64,000 bases of DNA from Streptomyces griseoflavus (lineage in GTDB: Bacteria > Actinomycetota > Actinomycetes > Streptomycetales > Streptomycetaceae). Position 1 is the stretch's first letter, and the number at the start of each line of letters is the position of its first letter. The notes below the pieces were generated by a model. It was not told where the DNA came from. It saw only the letters and a program-made list of their open reading frames with translations, and searched no databases. Below are positions 1-8,585 of the stretch, in pieces. The DNA lies in contig NZ_BMUC01000009.1 of the NCBI RefSeq assembly GCF_014649995.1, forward strand, positions 114,094 through 178,093, given 5' to 3'. A program made the translations under genes and the position numbers.

Positions 1-1
1 C

Positions 2-1102
2 GCGCAGACCTCCACCGACGTCCTGCGCGGCCGCAAACTGTTCGTCTGGGGCCGCGGGCCGGGCGGGCGGAGCTGGCAGCGGTGGCTGACCGAGCCCGGC
101 ACCGGCGGCTACTGCGAGATCCAGGCCGGCCTCGCCCGCACCCAGCTGGAACACGTCGCGCTGGAGGCGGAGAGCGAGGTGTCCTGGCTGGAGGCGTACG
201 GACCCTTCACCGCGCCGCCGCGGGGGGAGTGGCACCACGTACTGGACGAGGCGGAGACCCGGCTGGAAGCCGTACTGCCGCGCGCCCGGGTCGACGCCGC
301 GTACGCCGCCTGGCAGCCGTACGCGGACACCGCACCGGGCGAGCGGCTCGCCACCGGCTCCGGCTGGGGAGCGCTCGAAGTGCTGCGTGCCGGCCTGAAG
401 CTGCCCGGCACACCCTTCGACGAGGCCACCCTGGGCGAGGAACAGGCACCCTGGCTGCACCTGCTGCGCGCCGGCTCCTTCCCCGGGCCGTCCGCCGGCC
501 GGCCGCCCGGCGGGACGCTGGTCGCCCGGCACTGGCGGGACATGCTGGAGACCGCTCCCGCCACCCCGCTCACCGAGTACCACCTGGGCGTCGCCCAGTG
601 GCACGCCGGTGACCGGGCACAGGCGGTGCGCAGCTGGGAGCGGGGCCTCAGGCACACGTCGTCGACGTGGCCGGCGCTGCGCTGCCTGGCGGTCTCCGAC
701 CAGGAGGACCACAACCCGGCGCGGGCCGCCGACCGTTACCTGGAGGCCTTCGACGACCTGTGCCGCGAGGCCGGCGAGACGGCGGGCGACCGGACGGCCG
801 TCACCGCGGCGCTCGGCCGGGAGGCGGTCGACGCGCTGCTCGCGGTGGGGCGCAGCGCGGACGCCCGCTCCGTGTGGCGGCGGCTGGACCCCGCGACCCG
901 GGCCCGTGGACGGTTCCGGCTGGCCGAGGTGGCGCTGCTGCTCGCCGAAGGGCGGAAGGAGGAGGCCCGCGCCGTGTTCGACGCGGGCTTCGAGGTCGCC
1001 GACCTGCGGGAGGGGGACGAGGTCATCGGACGGCTGTGGGCCGCCCTCACCACCGAACCCCTGCCGGACCGCTACGACTTCCGCATGCGGCCCACTCCGT
1101 GA
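2..1102 (+). CDS. DUF5107/TPR protein, C-terminal part
   Basis: The frame is open from base 2, so the gene begins left of the window and only its last 366 residues are present. The first 60 visible residues carry the pattern FVWG-x-GPGG-x2-WQ-x-WL followed by EIQAGLARTQLEH, which I recognise from DUF5107 proteins. The rest is alpha-helical, alanine- and leucine-rich and has TPR-like helix pairs (for example around EYHLGVAQWHAGDRAQAV), fitting the usual DUF5107-plus-TPR layout. DUF5107 proteins are thought to handle carbohydrates, but no catalytic function can be assigned here. An ATG at 179 is internal and not the start. The gene ends 10 bases before the convergent VOC gene. Confidence 0.7.
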   Translation, partial: AQTSTDVLRGRKLFVWGRGPGGRSWQRWLTEPGTGGYCEIQAGLARTQLEHVALEAESEVSWLEAYGPFTAPPRGEWHHVLDEAETRLEAVLPRARVDAAYAAWQPYADTAPGERLATGSGWGALEVLRAGLKLPGTPFDEATLGEEQAPWLHLLRAGSFPGPSAGRPPGGTLVARHWRDMLETAPATPLTEYHLGVAQWHAGDRAQAVRSWERGLRHTSSTWPALRCLAVSDQEDHNPARAADRYLEAFDDLCREAGETAGDRTAVTAALGREAVDALLAVGRSADARSVWRRLDPATRARGRFRLAEVALLLAEGRKEEARAVFDAGFEVADLREGDEVIGRLWAALTTEPLPDRYDFRMRPTP

Positions 1103-1112
1103 CCGTCCGGGT

Positions 1113-1460
1113 TCAGGCGCGGCGGTCCGCGTACTCGTAGACCGCCCCGTCCGGGTGCCGTGCGATGAGGTTGCGGCCCACCGGGGTGGGGACGGGGCCG
1201 GCGATGATGTCGGCGCCCATCTCCGCGAGCACCCGGCCGGCCTCCTCGACGTCCTGCACCGCGATGGTCGCGGCGACCCTGCGCAGCACGTCCAGTTCCG
1301 CCGCCGGGCCGCTCATCAACAGGAAGCAGCCCACGGCGGCGACGTGGACGCCGGCCCGCTCGAAGCGGAGGGCCCTGCCGCCGGCCAGCCGCTCGTAGAA
1401 GGGGATGGCGGTCTCGATGTCGTCGACGCAGACGCGCAGTGTGGCACCCAGAATCTCCAT
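1113..1460 (-). CDS. VOC (glyoxalase-fold) family protein
   Basis: A 115-residue protein with one vicinal-oxygen-chelate half-module pair: the opening strand LRVCVDDIETAIPFYERL is typical of the family, and the end HPDGAVYEYADR carries the usual C-terminal glutamate of the metal site. VOC proteins include glyoxalases, dioxygenases and resistance proteins that bind a metal as dimers; the substrate here cannot be predicted. I chose the ATG at 1460 (MEILGATLRV) because the fold begins there; a longer frame to 1529 adds 23 residues without domain character. It lies between two plus-strand genes and is transcribed alone. Confidence 0.75.
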   Translation of the reverse strand: MEILGATLRVCVDDIETAIPFYERLAGGRALRFERAGVHVAAVGCFLLMSGPAAELDVLRRVAATIAVQDVEEAGRVLAEMGADIIAGPVPTPVGRNLIARHPDGAVYEYADRRA

Positions 1461-1580
1461 GAGGACGAGCCTAGTTGGGACGGCCCGGGCCGGGTGTTCG
1501 CCCCGGACGATCTCCACACCGCTCTTCACACTCCGCAGGGGCGGGAGTTACCCGCCGCGGGCCACGGGTACCCGTGCGTC

Positions 1581-2015
1581 ATGCAGCGTTTGGAGCACTT
1601 GGAGCATCTGGACAAGCACCTGGTCGACGAACTGGCCCAGGTGGCCCGCGAGACCGTGCGCGAGGAACTGCGCGAACAGGCGCGGGGACAGCGCCGCAAG
1701 GCCGCCCTGTACGCCGGGTCGGGCGCCGCCGCCCTGTACGCGGGCGCGGCCGTGGCGCTGGCCGTCGGTCTCGCCCTCGCCCTGGCCCTGCCGGGCTGGG
1801 CCGCCGCGCTGATCACGGCCGTGATCCTGGGCGCGGCGTCCTACGCCCTGCGCAGCGCGGCCCGGCCCGGGACAGCACCCTCCCGGCCCGCCGCGGGGCG
1901 GACCACGGCGCCCGGCGGCACCTCCGTCCCGCCGGTCCCCTCCACCCCGCCGACCGCGGGCCTCGTACCCCCGCGCCCGGACGACTCCGGCCACCGCGAC
2001 ACCCCCCGCGCCTGA
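1581..2015 (+). CDS. Phage holin family / holin-X-like membrane protein
   Basis: A 144-residue protein. Residues 1-40 are charged and helical (HLDKHLVDELAQVARETV). Two hydrophobic segments follow at about 48-67 and 70-90, and then a disordered Pro/Thr-rich tail of about 50 residues. This layout matches the actinobacterial putative holin-X superfamily (PF07332-like) found on many Streptomyces chromosomes away from prophages, so the name does not imply lysis. The start is the ATG that opens MQRLEHLEHL; there is no strong Shine-Dalgarno sequence. It is convergent with the F420 oxidoreductase gene. Confidence 0.6.
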   Translation: MQRLEHLEHLDKHLVDELAQVARETVREELREQARGQRRKAALYAGSGAAALYAGAAVALAVGLALALALPGWAAALITAVILGAASYALRSAARPGTAPSRPAAGRTTAPGGTSVPPVPSTPPTAGLVPPRPDDSGHRDTPRA

Positions 2016-2018
2016 TCA

Positions 2019-2049
2019 CCGGACCGGCGGGGGCCGGGGAAGGGTCCGG
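2019..2049. terminator. Candidate bidirectional terminator hairpin
   Basis: CCGGACC at 2019-2025 pairs with GGTCCGG at 2043-2049 across a 17-base GC-rich loop, in the gap between two convergent genes. There is no T-run, which is common for Streptomyces terminators. The position supports the call more than the stem does. Confidence 0.35.
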
Positions 2050-2093
2050 CAGCGCCGCGGGCGGCGCGTCCGCCGGAACCTCCCCCCCCCGGC

Positions 2094-3053
2094 TCAGGCG
2101 GTCTGGAGCTGCGGCAGCACCTTCGTGCGGTAGAAGTCGAAGAAGCCGCGCAGGTCCGGGCCGATCTGGTTGACGTAGATCCGGTCGAAGCCCGCGTCGG
2201 CGAACCGCCGGAGTTCGGCGACGTGCTCCTCCACGTCGTCGCCGCACACCCGGTTCTCGCGCACCATCTCCTCGGTGACCAGCGTCTGCGCCTGCTCGAA
2301 ATGCTTCGGTGAGGGCAGCACCTGCCCCAGCTCGCCGGGCAGCTGCTCGTTCGCCCAGAGCCGGTGCACCGTGCGCACGCACTCGTCACGGTCGGTGCCG
2401 TAGCAGACCTTGGTGCCGCCGCTGACCGGTTTCCCGCCGCCCCCGCCCTTGCGGTACTGCTCCACCATCGAGGCGTCCGGCATCATTGTGATGTAGCCGT
2501 CGCCGACCCGGGCCGCCAGCTTGGTCGCCGCCGGGCCGAAGCCGGAGATGTCGATGGGGACGGGCTGCTCCGGCACGGTGTACAGGCGGGCGTTCTCCAC
2601 CGTGTAGTGCGTGCCGTGGTGGTTGACCTCGTCACCGCTGAACAGCCGGCGCATCACCTGGATCGACTCCTCCAGCATCTCCAGCCGTACGTGCGCGGGC
2701 GGCCAGTGGTCGCCGAGTATGTGCTCGTTCAGCGCCTCGCCCGTGCCCACGCCCAGGCGGAACTCTCCCGGGGACATCACCGCGCTCGTGGCCGCCGCCT
2801 GCGCCACCACCGCCGGGTGCGTCCGCACCGTGGGACAGGTCACCGCCGTTCCCACCGGCAGGGACACCGCCTCCGAGAGCGCGCCGATCACCGACCACAC
2901 GAAGGGGCTCTGCCCCTGCTCGTCGTTCCACGGATGGAAGTGGTCGGAGATCCACAGCGCCTGGAACCCGGCCTGTTCGGCCATCCGGGCCTGCTCGATC
3001 AGCTCCGCGGGACCGTACTGCTCGCACGAGAGGAAATAGCCGTACTCGGGCAT
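2094..3053 (-). CDS. F420-dependent LLM-class oxidoreductase (FGD-like)
   Basis: A 319-residue TIM-barrel flavin/F420 enzyme. It has the early ALWISDHFHPW segment and the LGVGTGEALNEH signature, both typical of the F420-dependent glucose-6-phosphate dehydrogenase-related group (the TIGR03557 type), plus the C-terminal GFDRIYVNQIGPD strand. Such enzymes move hydride to or from coenzyme F420 in the cytoplasm; whether this one uses glucose 6-phosphate or another alcohol cannot be told. The start is the ATG at 3053 (MPEYGYFLS); the frame extends to 3119, but those residues are not family-like. It is divergent from the NADH dehydrogenase operon, so the 158-base gap should hold both promoters. Confidence 0.85.
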   Translation of the reverse strand: MPEYGYFLSCEQYGPAELIEQARMAEQAGFQALWISDHFHPWNDEQGQSPFVWSVIGALSEAVSLPVGTAVTCPTVRTHPAVVAQAAATSAVMSPGEFRLGVGTGEALNEHILGDHWPPAHVRLEMLEESIQVMRRLFSGDEVNHHGTHYTVENARLYTVPEQPVPIDISGFGPAATKLAARVGDGYITMMPDASMVEQYRKGGGGGKPVSGGTKVCYGTDRDECVRTVHRLWANEQLPGELGQVLPSPKHFEQAQTLVTEEMVRENRVCGDDVEEHVAELRRFADAGFDRIYVNQIGPDLRGFFDFYRTKVLPQLQTA

Positions 3054-3211
3054 GGGTGTTGCCTCCGCGACATGGGCGGTTGTGGTCCCGCGCCGGGTAC
3101 CCGGTGGACCGGGCGGCAACCGGGTCCCCGGGCACCGGCCCGACGTTTGGGGGTCCCGGCCAGGGGGACGCGGAACTCTCCCGACGTACGCGACAGCGCC
3201 GGAGGCGAACC

Positions 3212-4846
3212 GTGAGTCGACCCCGCACAGTGATCGTCGGTGCCGGCTTCGCCGGGTACCGCACGGCCCGGACCCTGTCCCGGCTGGCCAAGGGCCGCGC
3301 CGAGATCGTCCTGCTGAATCCGACCGACTACTTCCTGTACCTTCCGCTGCTGCCCCAGGTCGCGGCCGGCATCCTGGAGCCGCGCCGCGTCACCGTCTCC
3401 CTCTCCGGCACGCTGCCGCAGGTGCGGCTGGTGCTGGGGGAGGCCGACCGCATCGACCTCGACGCGCGGCAGGTGCACTACACCGGACCCGAGGACGAGG
3501 GCGGCACCCTCTCCTACGACCGGCTGGTGCTCGCGGCCGGCAGCGTCAACAAGCTGCTGCCGATCCCCGGCGTCGCCGAGCACGCCCACGGCTTCCGGGG
3601 CCTGCCCGAAGCCCTGTACCTGCGCGATCACGTGACCCGTCAGGTGGAGCTCGCCGCGGCCACCGACGACCCCGCGGCCTGTGCCTCGCGCTGCACATTC
3701 GTCGTGGTGGGCGCCGGCTACACCGGTACCGAGGTCGCCGCGCACGGGCAGCTGTTCACCGACGCGCAGGTCGCCAAGCACCCCATGCGGACCGGGATGC
3801 GGCCGCGCTGGATGCTCCTCGACATCGCCGACCGGGTCCTGCCCGAGCTGGACGAACGGCTCTCCCGCACGGCCGACGGCGTGCTGCGCGAACGGGGCGT
3901 GGACGTACGGATGGGCACCTCCGTCAAGGAGGCCACGCCCGACGGAGTGCTGCTGACCGACGGGGAGTTCGTCGACACGAAGACGCTGGTGTGGTGTGTC
4001 GGGGTACGCCCCGACCCGCTCGCCGAGTCCCTGGGACTGCCCATGGAACGCGGCCGGCTGCTGGTCGACCCGCACCTGCGGGTGCCGGGGCGGCCGGAGG
4101 TCTTCGCCTGTGGTGACGCGGCCGCGGTGCCCGATCTGGAGAAGCCGGGGTCCTTCACCCCGATGACCGCGCAGCACGCGTGGCGGCAGGGGAAGGTGTG
4201 CGCGCACAACGTCGCCGCGTCGTTCGGTGACGGTGAGCGGCGCGCCTACCGGCACAAGGACCTGGGGTTCGTGGTGGACCTGGGCGGCGTCAAGGCCGCC
4301 GCCAACCCGCTCGGCGTGAACCTCTCCGGCGTGGCGGCGGGCGCGGTCACCCGCGGCTACCACCTCGCCGCCATGCCCGGCAACCGGGTGCGGGTGGCCG
4401 CCGACTGGCTCCTCGACGCCGTACTGCCTCGCCAGGCGGTCCAGTTGGGGCTCGTACGGTCCTGGTCGGTGCCGCTGGACACGGCGTCGCCCGAGCTGGC
4501 ACGGGTGGGCGGATCGCAGCGGCGGCAGGCGTCCCCGGAGGGGCAGCGGGCACCCGGCGAACGGACGCGACAGGAACCTTCCAGGCCGGGCGGTGAGCCC
4601 GCGAAGAACCAGCCGGGCGGTGAGCCCGCGAAGAACCGGCCGGGCGGTGAGCCCGCGAAGAGCCAGCCGGGCGGTGAGCCCGCGAAGAACCAGCCGGGCG
4701 GTGAGCCCGCGAAGAACCAGCCGGGCGGTGAGCCCGCCCGGGACCAGCCCGCCGTCACGCCGCCCCCCGATCAGCCGCCGCCCGGTCCGGACGTCTCGCC
4801 CGGACCCGTCAGGCGCACCGACCGCTTCACCGAAGGAGACTCATGA
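3212..4846 (+). CDS. ndh: NAD(P)/FAD-dependent oxidoreductase, type II NADH dehydrogenase-like
   Basis: A 544-residue flavoprotein related to single-subunit NADH:quinone oxidoreductase (NDH-2), which feeds electrons from NADH to quinone at the inner face of the membrane without pumping protons. The FAD-binding Rossmann motif VGAGFAGYRTA lies at the N-terminus, the NADH-binding motif VVGAGYTGTEVA lies near residue 170, and CGDAAAV with a later TAQHAWRQG segment completes the FAD site. The usual NDH-2 length is 400-450; the extra 100 residues are a disordered tail with six copies of a nine-residue unit (PGGEPAKNQ) and a proline-rich end. I start at GTG 3212, where the Rossmann strand begins, preceded by CGGAGGCGAAC. 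It overlaps the transketolase start by 4 bp (ATGA). Confidence 0.85.
   Translation: MSRPRTVIVGAGFAGYRTARTLSRLAKGRAEIVLLNPTDYFLYLPLLPQVAAGILEPRRVTVSLSGTLPQVRLVLGEADRIDLDARQVHYTGPEDEGGTLSYDRLVLAAGSVNKLLPIPGVAEHAHGFRGLPEALYLRDHVTRQVELAAATDDPAACASRCTFVVVGAGYTGTEVAAHGQLFTDAQVAKHPMRTGMRPRWMLLDIADRVLPELDERLSRTADGVLRERGVDVRMGTSVKEATPDGVLLTDGEFVDTKTLVWCVGVRPDPLAESLGLPMERGRLLVDPHLRVPGRPEVFACGDAAAVPDLEKPGSFTPMTAQHAWRQGKVCAHNVAASFGDGERRAYRHKDLGFVVDLGGVKAAANPLGVNLSGVAAGAVTRGYHLAAMPGNRVRVAADWLLDAVLPRQAVQLGLVRSWSVPLDTASPELARVGGSQRRQASPEGQRAPGERTRQEPSRPGGEPAKNQPGGEPAKNRPGGEPAKSQPGGEPAKNQPGGEPAKNQPGGEPARDQPAVTPPPDQPPPGPDVSPGPVRRTDRFTEGDS
4586..4747 (+). repeat. 27-bp in-frame tandem repeat, six copies
   Basis: Six head-to-tail 27-bp units (4586, 4613, 4640, 4667, 4694, 4721) inside the NADH dehydrogenase gene, each encoding PGGEPAKNQ or a near variant (R, SQ and ARDQ changes). 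Near identity at DNA level shows recent slippage expansion. The unit is a multiple of three, so copy-number change would keep the frame. Confidence 0.95.
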
Positions 4847-6690
4847 ACACCGGCGAACTCGTCGAACTCGGGCAGCAGTTGCGCGTGGACAGCGTCCGCG
4901 CCGCGGCCGCCGCGGGCTCCGGGCACCCGACGTCGTCCATGTCGGCGGCCGACCTGACGGCGGTGCTGTTCGCCCGCCACTTCCGCTACGACTTCGACCG
5001 CCCCGACCATCCGGCCAACGACCGCTTCGTCCTCTCCAAGGGCCACGCCTCCCCGCTGATGTACGCCACCTACAAGGCGGCCGGCGCCATCGACGACGAG
5101 GAACTGCTCACCTTCCGCGAGAACGGCAGCCGCCTCGAGGGGCACCCCACCCCCCGCAGGCTGCCCTGGGTCGAGACGGCCACCGGTTCCCTCGGCCAGG
5201 GCCTCCCCGTCGGCGTCGGCATCGCGCTGGCCGGGAAGCGGCTGGACCAGGTCGACTACCGCGTGTGGGTGCTGTGCGGGGACAGCGAACTGGCCGAGGG
5301 GTCGGTGTGGGAGGCGGCCGAGCAGGCCGCGTACGAGAACCTGGACAACCTCACGGCGATCGTGGACGTCAACCGCCTCGGACAGCGCGGACCCACCCGC
5401 CACGGCCACGACCTCGACGCCTACGCCCGCCGCTTCCAGGCCTTCGGCTGGCACACCGTCGAGGTGGACGGCCACGACGTGGACGCCGTCGACCGCGCCT
5501 ACGGCGAGGCGCTCTCCACCAGGGGCCAGCCCACCGCGATCATCGCTCGCACCCTCAAAGGCAAGGGCGTGGCATCCGTCCAGGACCGCGAGGGCCTGCA
5601 CGGGAAGCCGCTGCCGGAGGCCGAGGACGCCGTCGCCGAACTCGGCGGCCCACGCGACCTGCGCATCCCGCCGCATCCGCCGTCCTCCGACGGAGCCCGA
5701 CCCGCCCGGAAGGCCACGGAGCCCGCCCTGCCGCGCTGGGACAAGGGCGAGGAGGTGGCGACCCGCGACGCCTTCGGTGAGGCGCTGGCCGCCCTCGGCA
5801 CCGCCCGCGGCGACGTCGTCGCCCTCGACGGAGAGGTCGGTGACTCCACCCGCGCGGAGTTCTTCGCCAAGGAGCACCCCGAGCGCTACATCGAGTGCTA
5901 CATCGCCGAACAGCAGATGGTCGCGGCCGCCGTGGGCGTCGCCTCGCGCGGCTGGACGCCGTACGCCTCCACCTTCGCGGCGTTCCTCACCCGCGCCCAC
6001 GACTTCGTCCGCATGGCCGCGGTCAGCGGCGCCGGCCTCAACCTCGTCGGCTCGCACGCGGGCGTGGCCATCGGCCAGGACGGTCCCAGCCAGATGGGCC
6101 TGGAGGACCTGGCGATGATGCGCGCCGTGCACGGCTCGACCGTGCTGTACCCGTGCGACGCCAACCAGACCGCACGGCTGGTCGCCGCCATGGCCGGCCT
6201 CGACGGCATCCGCTACCTGCGCACCTCGCGCGGCGGGAGCGAGGTGATCTACGGGCCCGACGAGGACTTCCCCATCGGCGGCAGCAAGGTGCTGCGCTCC
6301 TCCGGCGACGACCGGCTCACCCTCGTCGCCGCGGGCGTGACCGTGCCCGAGGCGCTCGCCGCCGCCGAGGCACTGCAGGGCGAGGGCATCGCCGTACGGG
6401 TGATCGACCTGTACTCGGTGAAGCCGGTCGACCGGGAGACGCTGCGCACCGCCGCCGAGGAGACCGGCTGCCTGATGACCGTCGAGGACCACCATCCCGA
6501 GGGCGGGCTCGGGGACGCGGTCGCGGAGGCCTTCGGCGACGGACGCCCCGTCCCCCGCCTGGTGCGCCTCGCCGTCCGCGGCATGCCCGGCTCGGCCTCG
6601 CCGGACGAGCAGCTGCGCGCCGCCGGTATCGACGCCGGGTCGATCGCCGCGGCCGGCCGGCTGCTGGTGGGGGAGGCGATCGTGTCGTGA
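4843..6690 (+). CDS. tkt: Transketolase
   Basis: A 615-residue complete transketolase, which transfers two-carbon units between pentose-phosphate sugars using thiamine diphosphate and Mg2+. Visible signatures are GSGHPTSSMSAADL near residue 26, the ThDP/metal motif GDSELAEGSVWEAAE near 145, and IAEQQMVAAAVGVA near 355, which holds the catalytic Glu of the pyrimidine domain. The length resembles the shorter vertebrate-type enzymes rather than the 660-690 residue bacterial TktA. It is the middle gene of a three-gene operon: its ATG overlaps the NADH dehydrogenase stop and its TGA overlaps the GTG of the LigD-like gene. It is probably a secondary copy, because the main Streptomyces gene normally sits with transaldolase and glucose-6-phosphate dehydrogenase. 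Confidence 0.92.
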   Translation: MNTGELVELGQQLRVDSVRAAAAAGSGHPTSSMSAADLTAVLFARHFRYDFDRPDHPANDRFVLSKGHASPLMYATYKAAGAIDDEELLTFRENGSRLEGHPTPRRLPWVETATGSLGQGLPVGVGIALAGKRLDQVDYRVWVLCGDSELAEGSVWEAAEQAAYENLDNLTAIVDVNRLGQRGPTRHGHDLDAYARRFQAFGWHTVEVDGHDVDAVDRAYGEALSTRGQPTAIIARTLKGKGVASVQDREGLHGKPLPEAEDAVAELGGPRDLRIPPHPPSSDGARPARKATEPALPRWDKGEEVATRDAFGEALAALGTARGDVVALDGEVGDSTRAEFFAKEHPERYIECYIAEQQMVAAAVGVASRGWTPYASTFAAFLTRAHDFVRMAAVSGAGLNLVGSHAGVAIGQDGPSQMGLEDLAMMRAVHGSTVLYPCDANQTARLVAAMAGLDGIRYLRTSRGGSEVIYGPDEDFPIGGSKVLRSSGDDRLTLVAAGVTVPEALAAAEALQGEGIAVRVIDLYSVKPVDRETLRTAAEETGCLMTVEDHHPEGGLGDAVAEAFGDGRPVPRLVRLAVRGMPGSASPDEQLRAAGIDAGSIAAAGRLLVGEAIVS

Positions 6691-7610
6691 GCGGCGACGG
6701 GCCGCGCACCGTACGGGCCGGAGGCCGCACGGTGGAGATCCACCGGCCCGGCAAGGTGCTCTTCCCGGGGGACGGGGGCGCCGGGGAGTACACCAAGGGC
6801 GACCTCGCCGACTACCACTTGGCCGTCGCCCCGTACATGCTGCCGCCCCTGCGGGACCGCCCGCTCATGCTGGACCGGCGTCCCGACGGCGTCGGCGGCC
6901 CCTCGTTCATGCAGAAGAACACCCCCGACCACTACCCGGACTGGATCACCCGGGCCGACGTAGCCAAGGAGGGCGGCACCGTCACGCACACGGTGTGCGA
7001 CAGTGCCGCCGCCCTCCTGTACCTCGTGGACCAGGCGAGCATCACCCTGCACCGCTGGCTGTCCCGCACGACCAGGACCGGCCACCCGGACCGGCTGGTC
7101 TTCGACCTCGACCCCGCGGTCGACGACTTCGAGACGGTGCGGGAGGCGGCGCGGCTGCTGGGGGAACTGCTGGACGAGCTGAAGCTGCCGTCGGCGCTGA
7201 TGACCACCGGTTCCCGGGGCCTGCACGTGATCGTGCCGCTGACCGGCCGCCATGACTTCGACGAGGTGCGCGCGTTCGCCCGGGAGGTCGCGGACACCCT
7301 CGCCGGCGCCCACCCCGACCGGCTCACCACCGCCGCCCGCAAGAGGGACCGCGGCGACCGGCTCTACCTCGACGTGCAGCGCAACGCCTACGCGCAGACC
7401 GCGGTCGCCCCCTGCACGGTCCGCGCCCTGCCCGGCGCGCCCGTCGCCGTGCCCATCTCGTGGGACCAGCTGGACGATCCGGCGCTGCACGCCCGCCGCT
7501 GGACGGTCGCCGACGCCGTCGAACAGGTCCGCACCGACCCGTGGGCCGGGCTGCTGAGCCGGGGACGCTCCCTGGTCCCGGCCCGCCGACGGCTCGCGGG
7601 ACTGCGCTGA
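6687..7610 (+). CDS. LigD-type non-homologous end-joining polymerase domain protein
   Basis: A 307-residue stand-alone polymerase domain of the LigD/archaeo-eukaryotic-primase family. Bacterial LigD-Pol adds (ribo)nucleotides to broken ends bound by Ku. Key features are the start strand HRPGKVLFPGDG, the segment FMQKNTPDHYPDW, the metal-binding pair in VFDLDP (about residue 135), TTGSRGLHVIVPL and the late KRDRGDRLYLD strand. Ligase and phosphoesterase domains are absent, which is common in actinobacteria where these functions are split. The GTG start overlaps the transketolase stop (GTGA), so it is translationally coupled to a carbon-metabolism operon, an odd partnership. No ku gene is in the window. 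Confidence 0.9.
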   Translation: MSGDGPRTVRAGGRTVEIHRPGKVLFPGDGGAGEYTKGDLADYHLAVAPYMLPPLRDRPLMLDRRPDGVGGPSFMQKNTPDHYPDWITRADVAKEGGTVTHTVCDSAAALLYLVDQASITLHRWLSRTTRTGHPDRLVFDLDPAVDDFETVREAARLLGELLDELKLPSALMTTGSRGLHVIVPLTGRHDFDEVRAFAREVADTLAGAHPDRLTTAARKRDRGDRLYLDVQRNAYAQTAVAPCTVRALPGAPVAVPISWDQLDDPALHARRWTVADAVEQVRTDPWAGLLSRGRSLVPARRRLAGLR

Positions 7611-7714
7611 GCGGGGTCCACGCACCGGCCGGGCGGGCAAGCCGGACGGGGCAACCGGGTGAGCCCGGGAGGTTTGGCGAACAGTCTTGCGGCCACACGG
7701 AGGGGGAGGTGGCC

Positions 7715-8095
7715 ATGTCGAACACGAAGAACACCGAAGAGTCACAGGATTCACAGGAATCCCAGGACTCACAGGACTCACAGAAGTCCCGGAAGCAGAC
7801 CGACAACAACACAAGCACCAAACGGCCCAGTCCCATGGAGGTGCTGCGCCAGGCGCGCGGACAGCTCGCGGAGCTCACCGGTATGGAGGCCGAGTCCGTG
7901 TCGTCCTTCGAGCGGACGGAGGACGGCTGGGCGCTCGAGGTCGAGGTCCTCGAACTCGAGCGGGTGCCCGACACGATGAGCCTGATGGCGAGTTACCAGG
8001 TCGAGCTCGACCCGGACGGGCAGCTCACCGGGTACCGGCGGGTCCGCCGCTACGAGCGGGGCCGTGCCGACGCGCGCAGGTCCGGCGGCCGCTAG
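7715..8095 (+). CDS. gvpO: Gas vesicle protein GvpO
   Basis: A 126-residue protein. The first 40 residues are Ser/Asp/Gln-rich low complexity (repeats of SQD/SQE/SQK), then a GvpO domain runs to the end, with QARGQLAELTGMEAESV, the acidic strand ALEVEVLELERVPD and YQVELDPDGQLTGYRRVRRY. GvpO is an accessory protein needed for vesicle assembly in haloarchaea. The start ATG follows a strong AGGGGGAGGT ribosome site. It opens the gvp operon (gvpO-A-F-G-Y-Z-J-L-S-K), and a promoter should lie in the 104 bases after the LigD-like gene, though I see no clear consensus. Confidence 0.92.
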   Translation: MSNTKNTEESQDSQESQDSQDSQKSRKQTDNNTSTKRPSPMEVLRQARGQLAELTGMEAESVSSFERTEDGWALEVEVLELERVPDTMSLMASYQVELDPDGQLTGYRRVRRYERGRADARRSGGR

Positions 8096-8150
8096 GCCGC
8101 CCGGCGGGACGCACACCCAGGGATCACACAGACAAGGAGGAACAGCCGGA

Positions 8151-8585
8151 ATGACAGTCGTACCGGCACAGCAGTCCGGCGGTGGGGGCGGCAGCAGCGG
8201 CCTCTACGACGTGCTTGAGCTCGTCCTGGACAGGGGGCTCGTCATCGACGCATTCGTGCGCGTGTCCCTGGTCGGCATCGAGATCCTCAAGATCGACGTA
8301 CGTGTCGTCGTCGCCAGCGTCGACACCTATCTCCGCTTCGCCGAGGCGTGCAACCGTCTCGACCTGGAAGCGGGACCCCGCAAGAGCCCGGGCCTGCCCG
8401 AGATAGTCGGCGAGGTCACCGAGTCCGGTGCCCGGGGCAAGTCCAAGGGCGCCCTCTCGGGTGCCGCCGAGACCATCTCCGACGCCTTCAAGCAGGCGCG
8501 TGACGACGGGTCCGAGGAAGAGACCCGGTCCCGCCCGCGAGCCCGCAAGAGCACGGCGGCCCGCCGTAAGGAGGAGCAGGAGTGA
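8151..8585 (+). CDS. gvpA: Gas vesicle structural protein GvpA
   Basis: A 144-residue member of the GvpA/J/S shell family. The core near residues 18-65 has LYDVLELVLDRGLVID, then VRVSLVGIEILKID and VRVVVASVDTYLRFA: the amphipathic helix and beta-hairpin that polymerise into the gas-permeable shell. Classical GvpA is about 70-75 residues; this one has about 75 extra residues, basic and acidic, at the C-terminus, as I recall for Streptomyces GvpA. An AAGGAGG site lies upstream of ATG 8151. It overlaps gvpF by 4 bp. Confidence 0.9.
   Translation: MTVVPAQQSGGGGGSSGLYDVLELVLDRGLVIDAFVRVSLVGIEILKIDVRVVVASVDTYLRFAEACNRLDLEAGPRKSPGLPEIVGEVTESGARGKSKGALSGAAETISDAFKQARDDGSEEETRSRPRARKSTAARRKEEQE

Noticed and set aside
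1581-2015. A phage lysis cassette based on the holin-like gene
   Set aside because: No endolysin or other phage gene is near; this holin-X type is common on actinobacterial chromosomes.
4771-6495. A 574-codon minus-strand open frame
   Set aside because: Antisense to transketolase, which has full family signatures.
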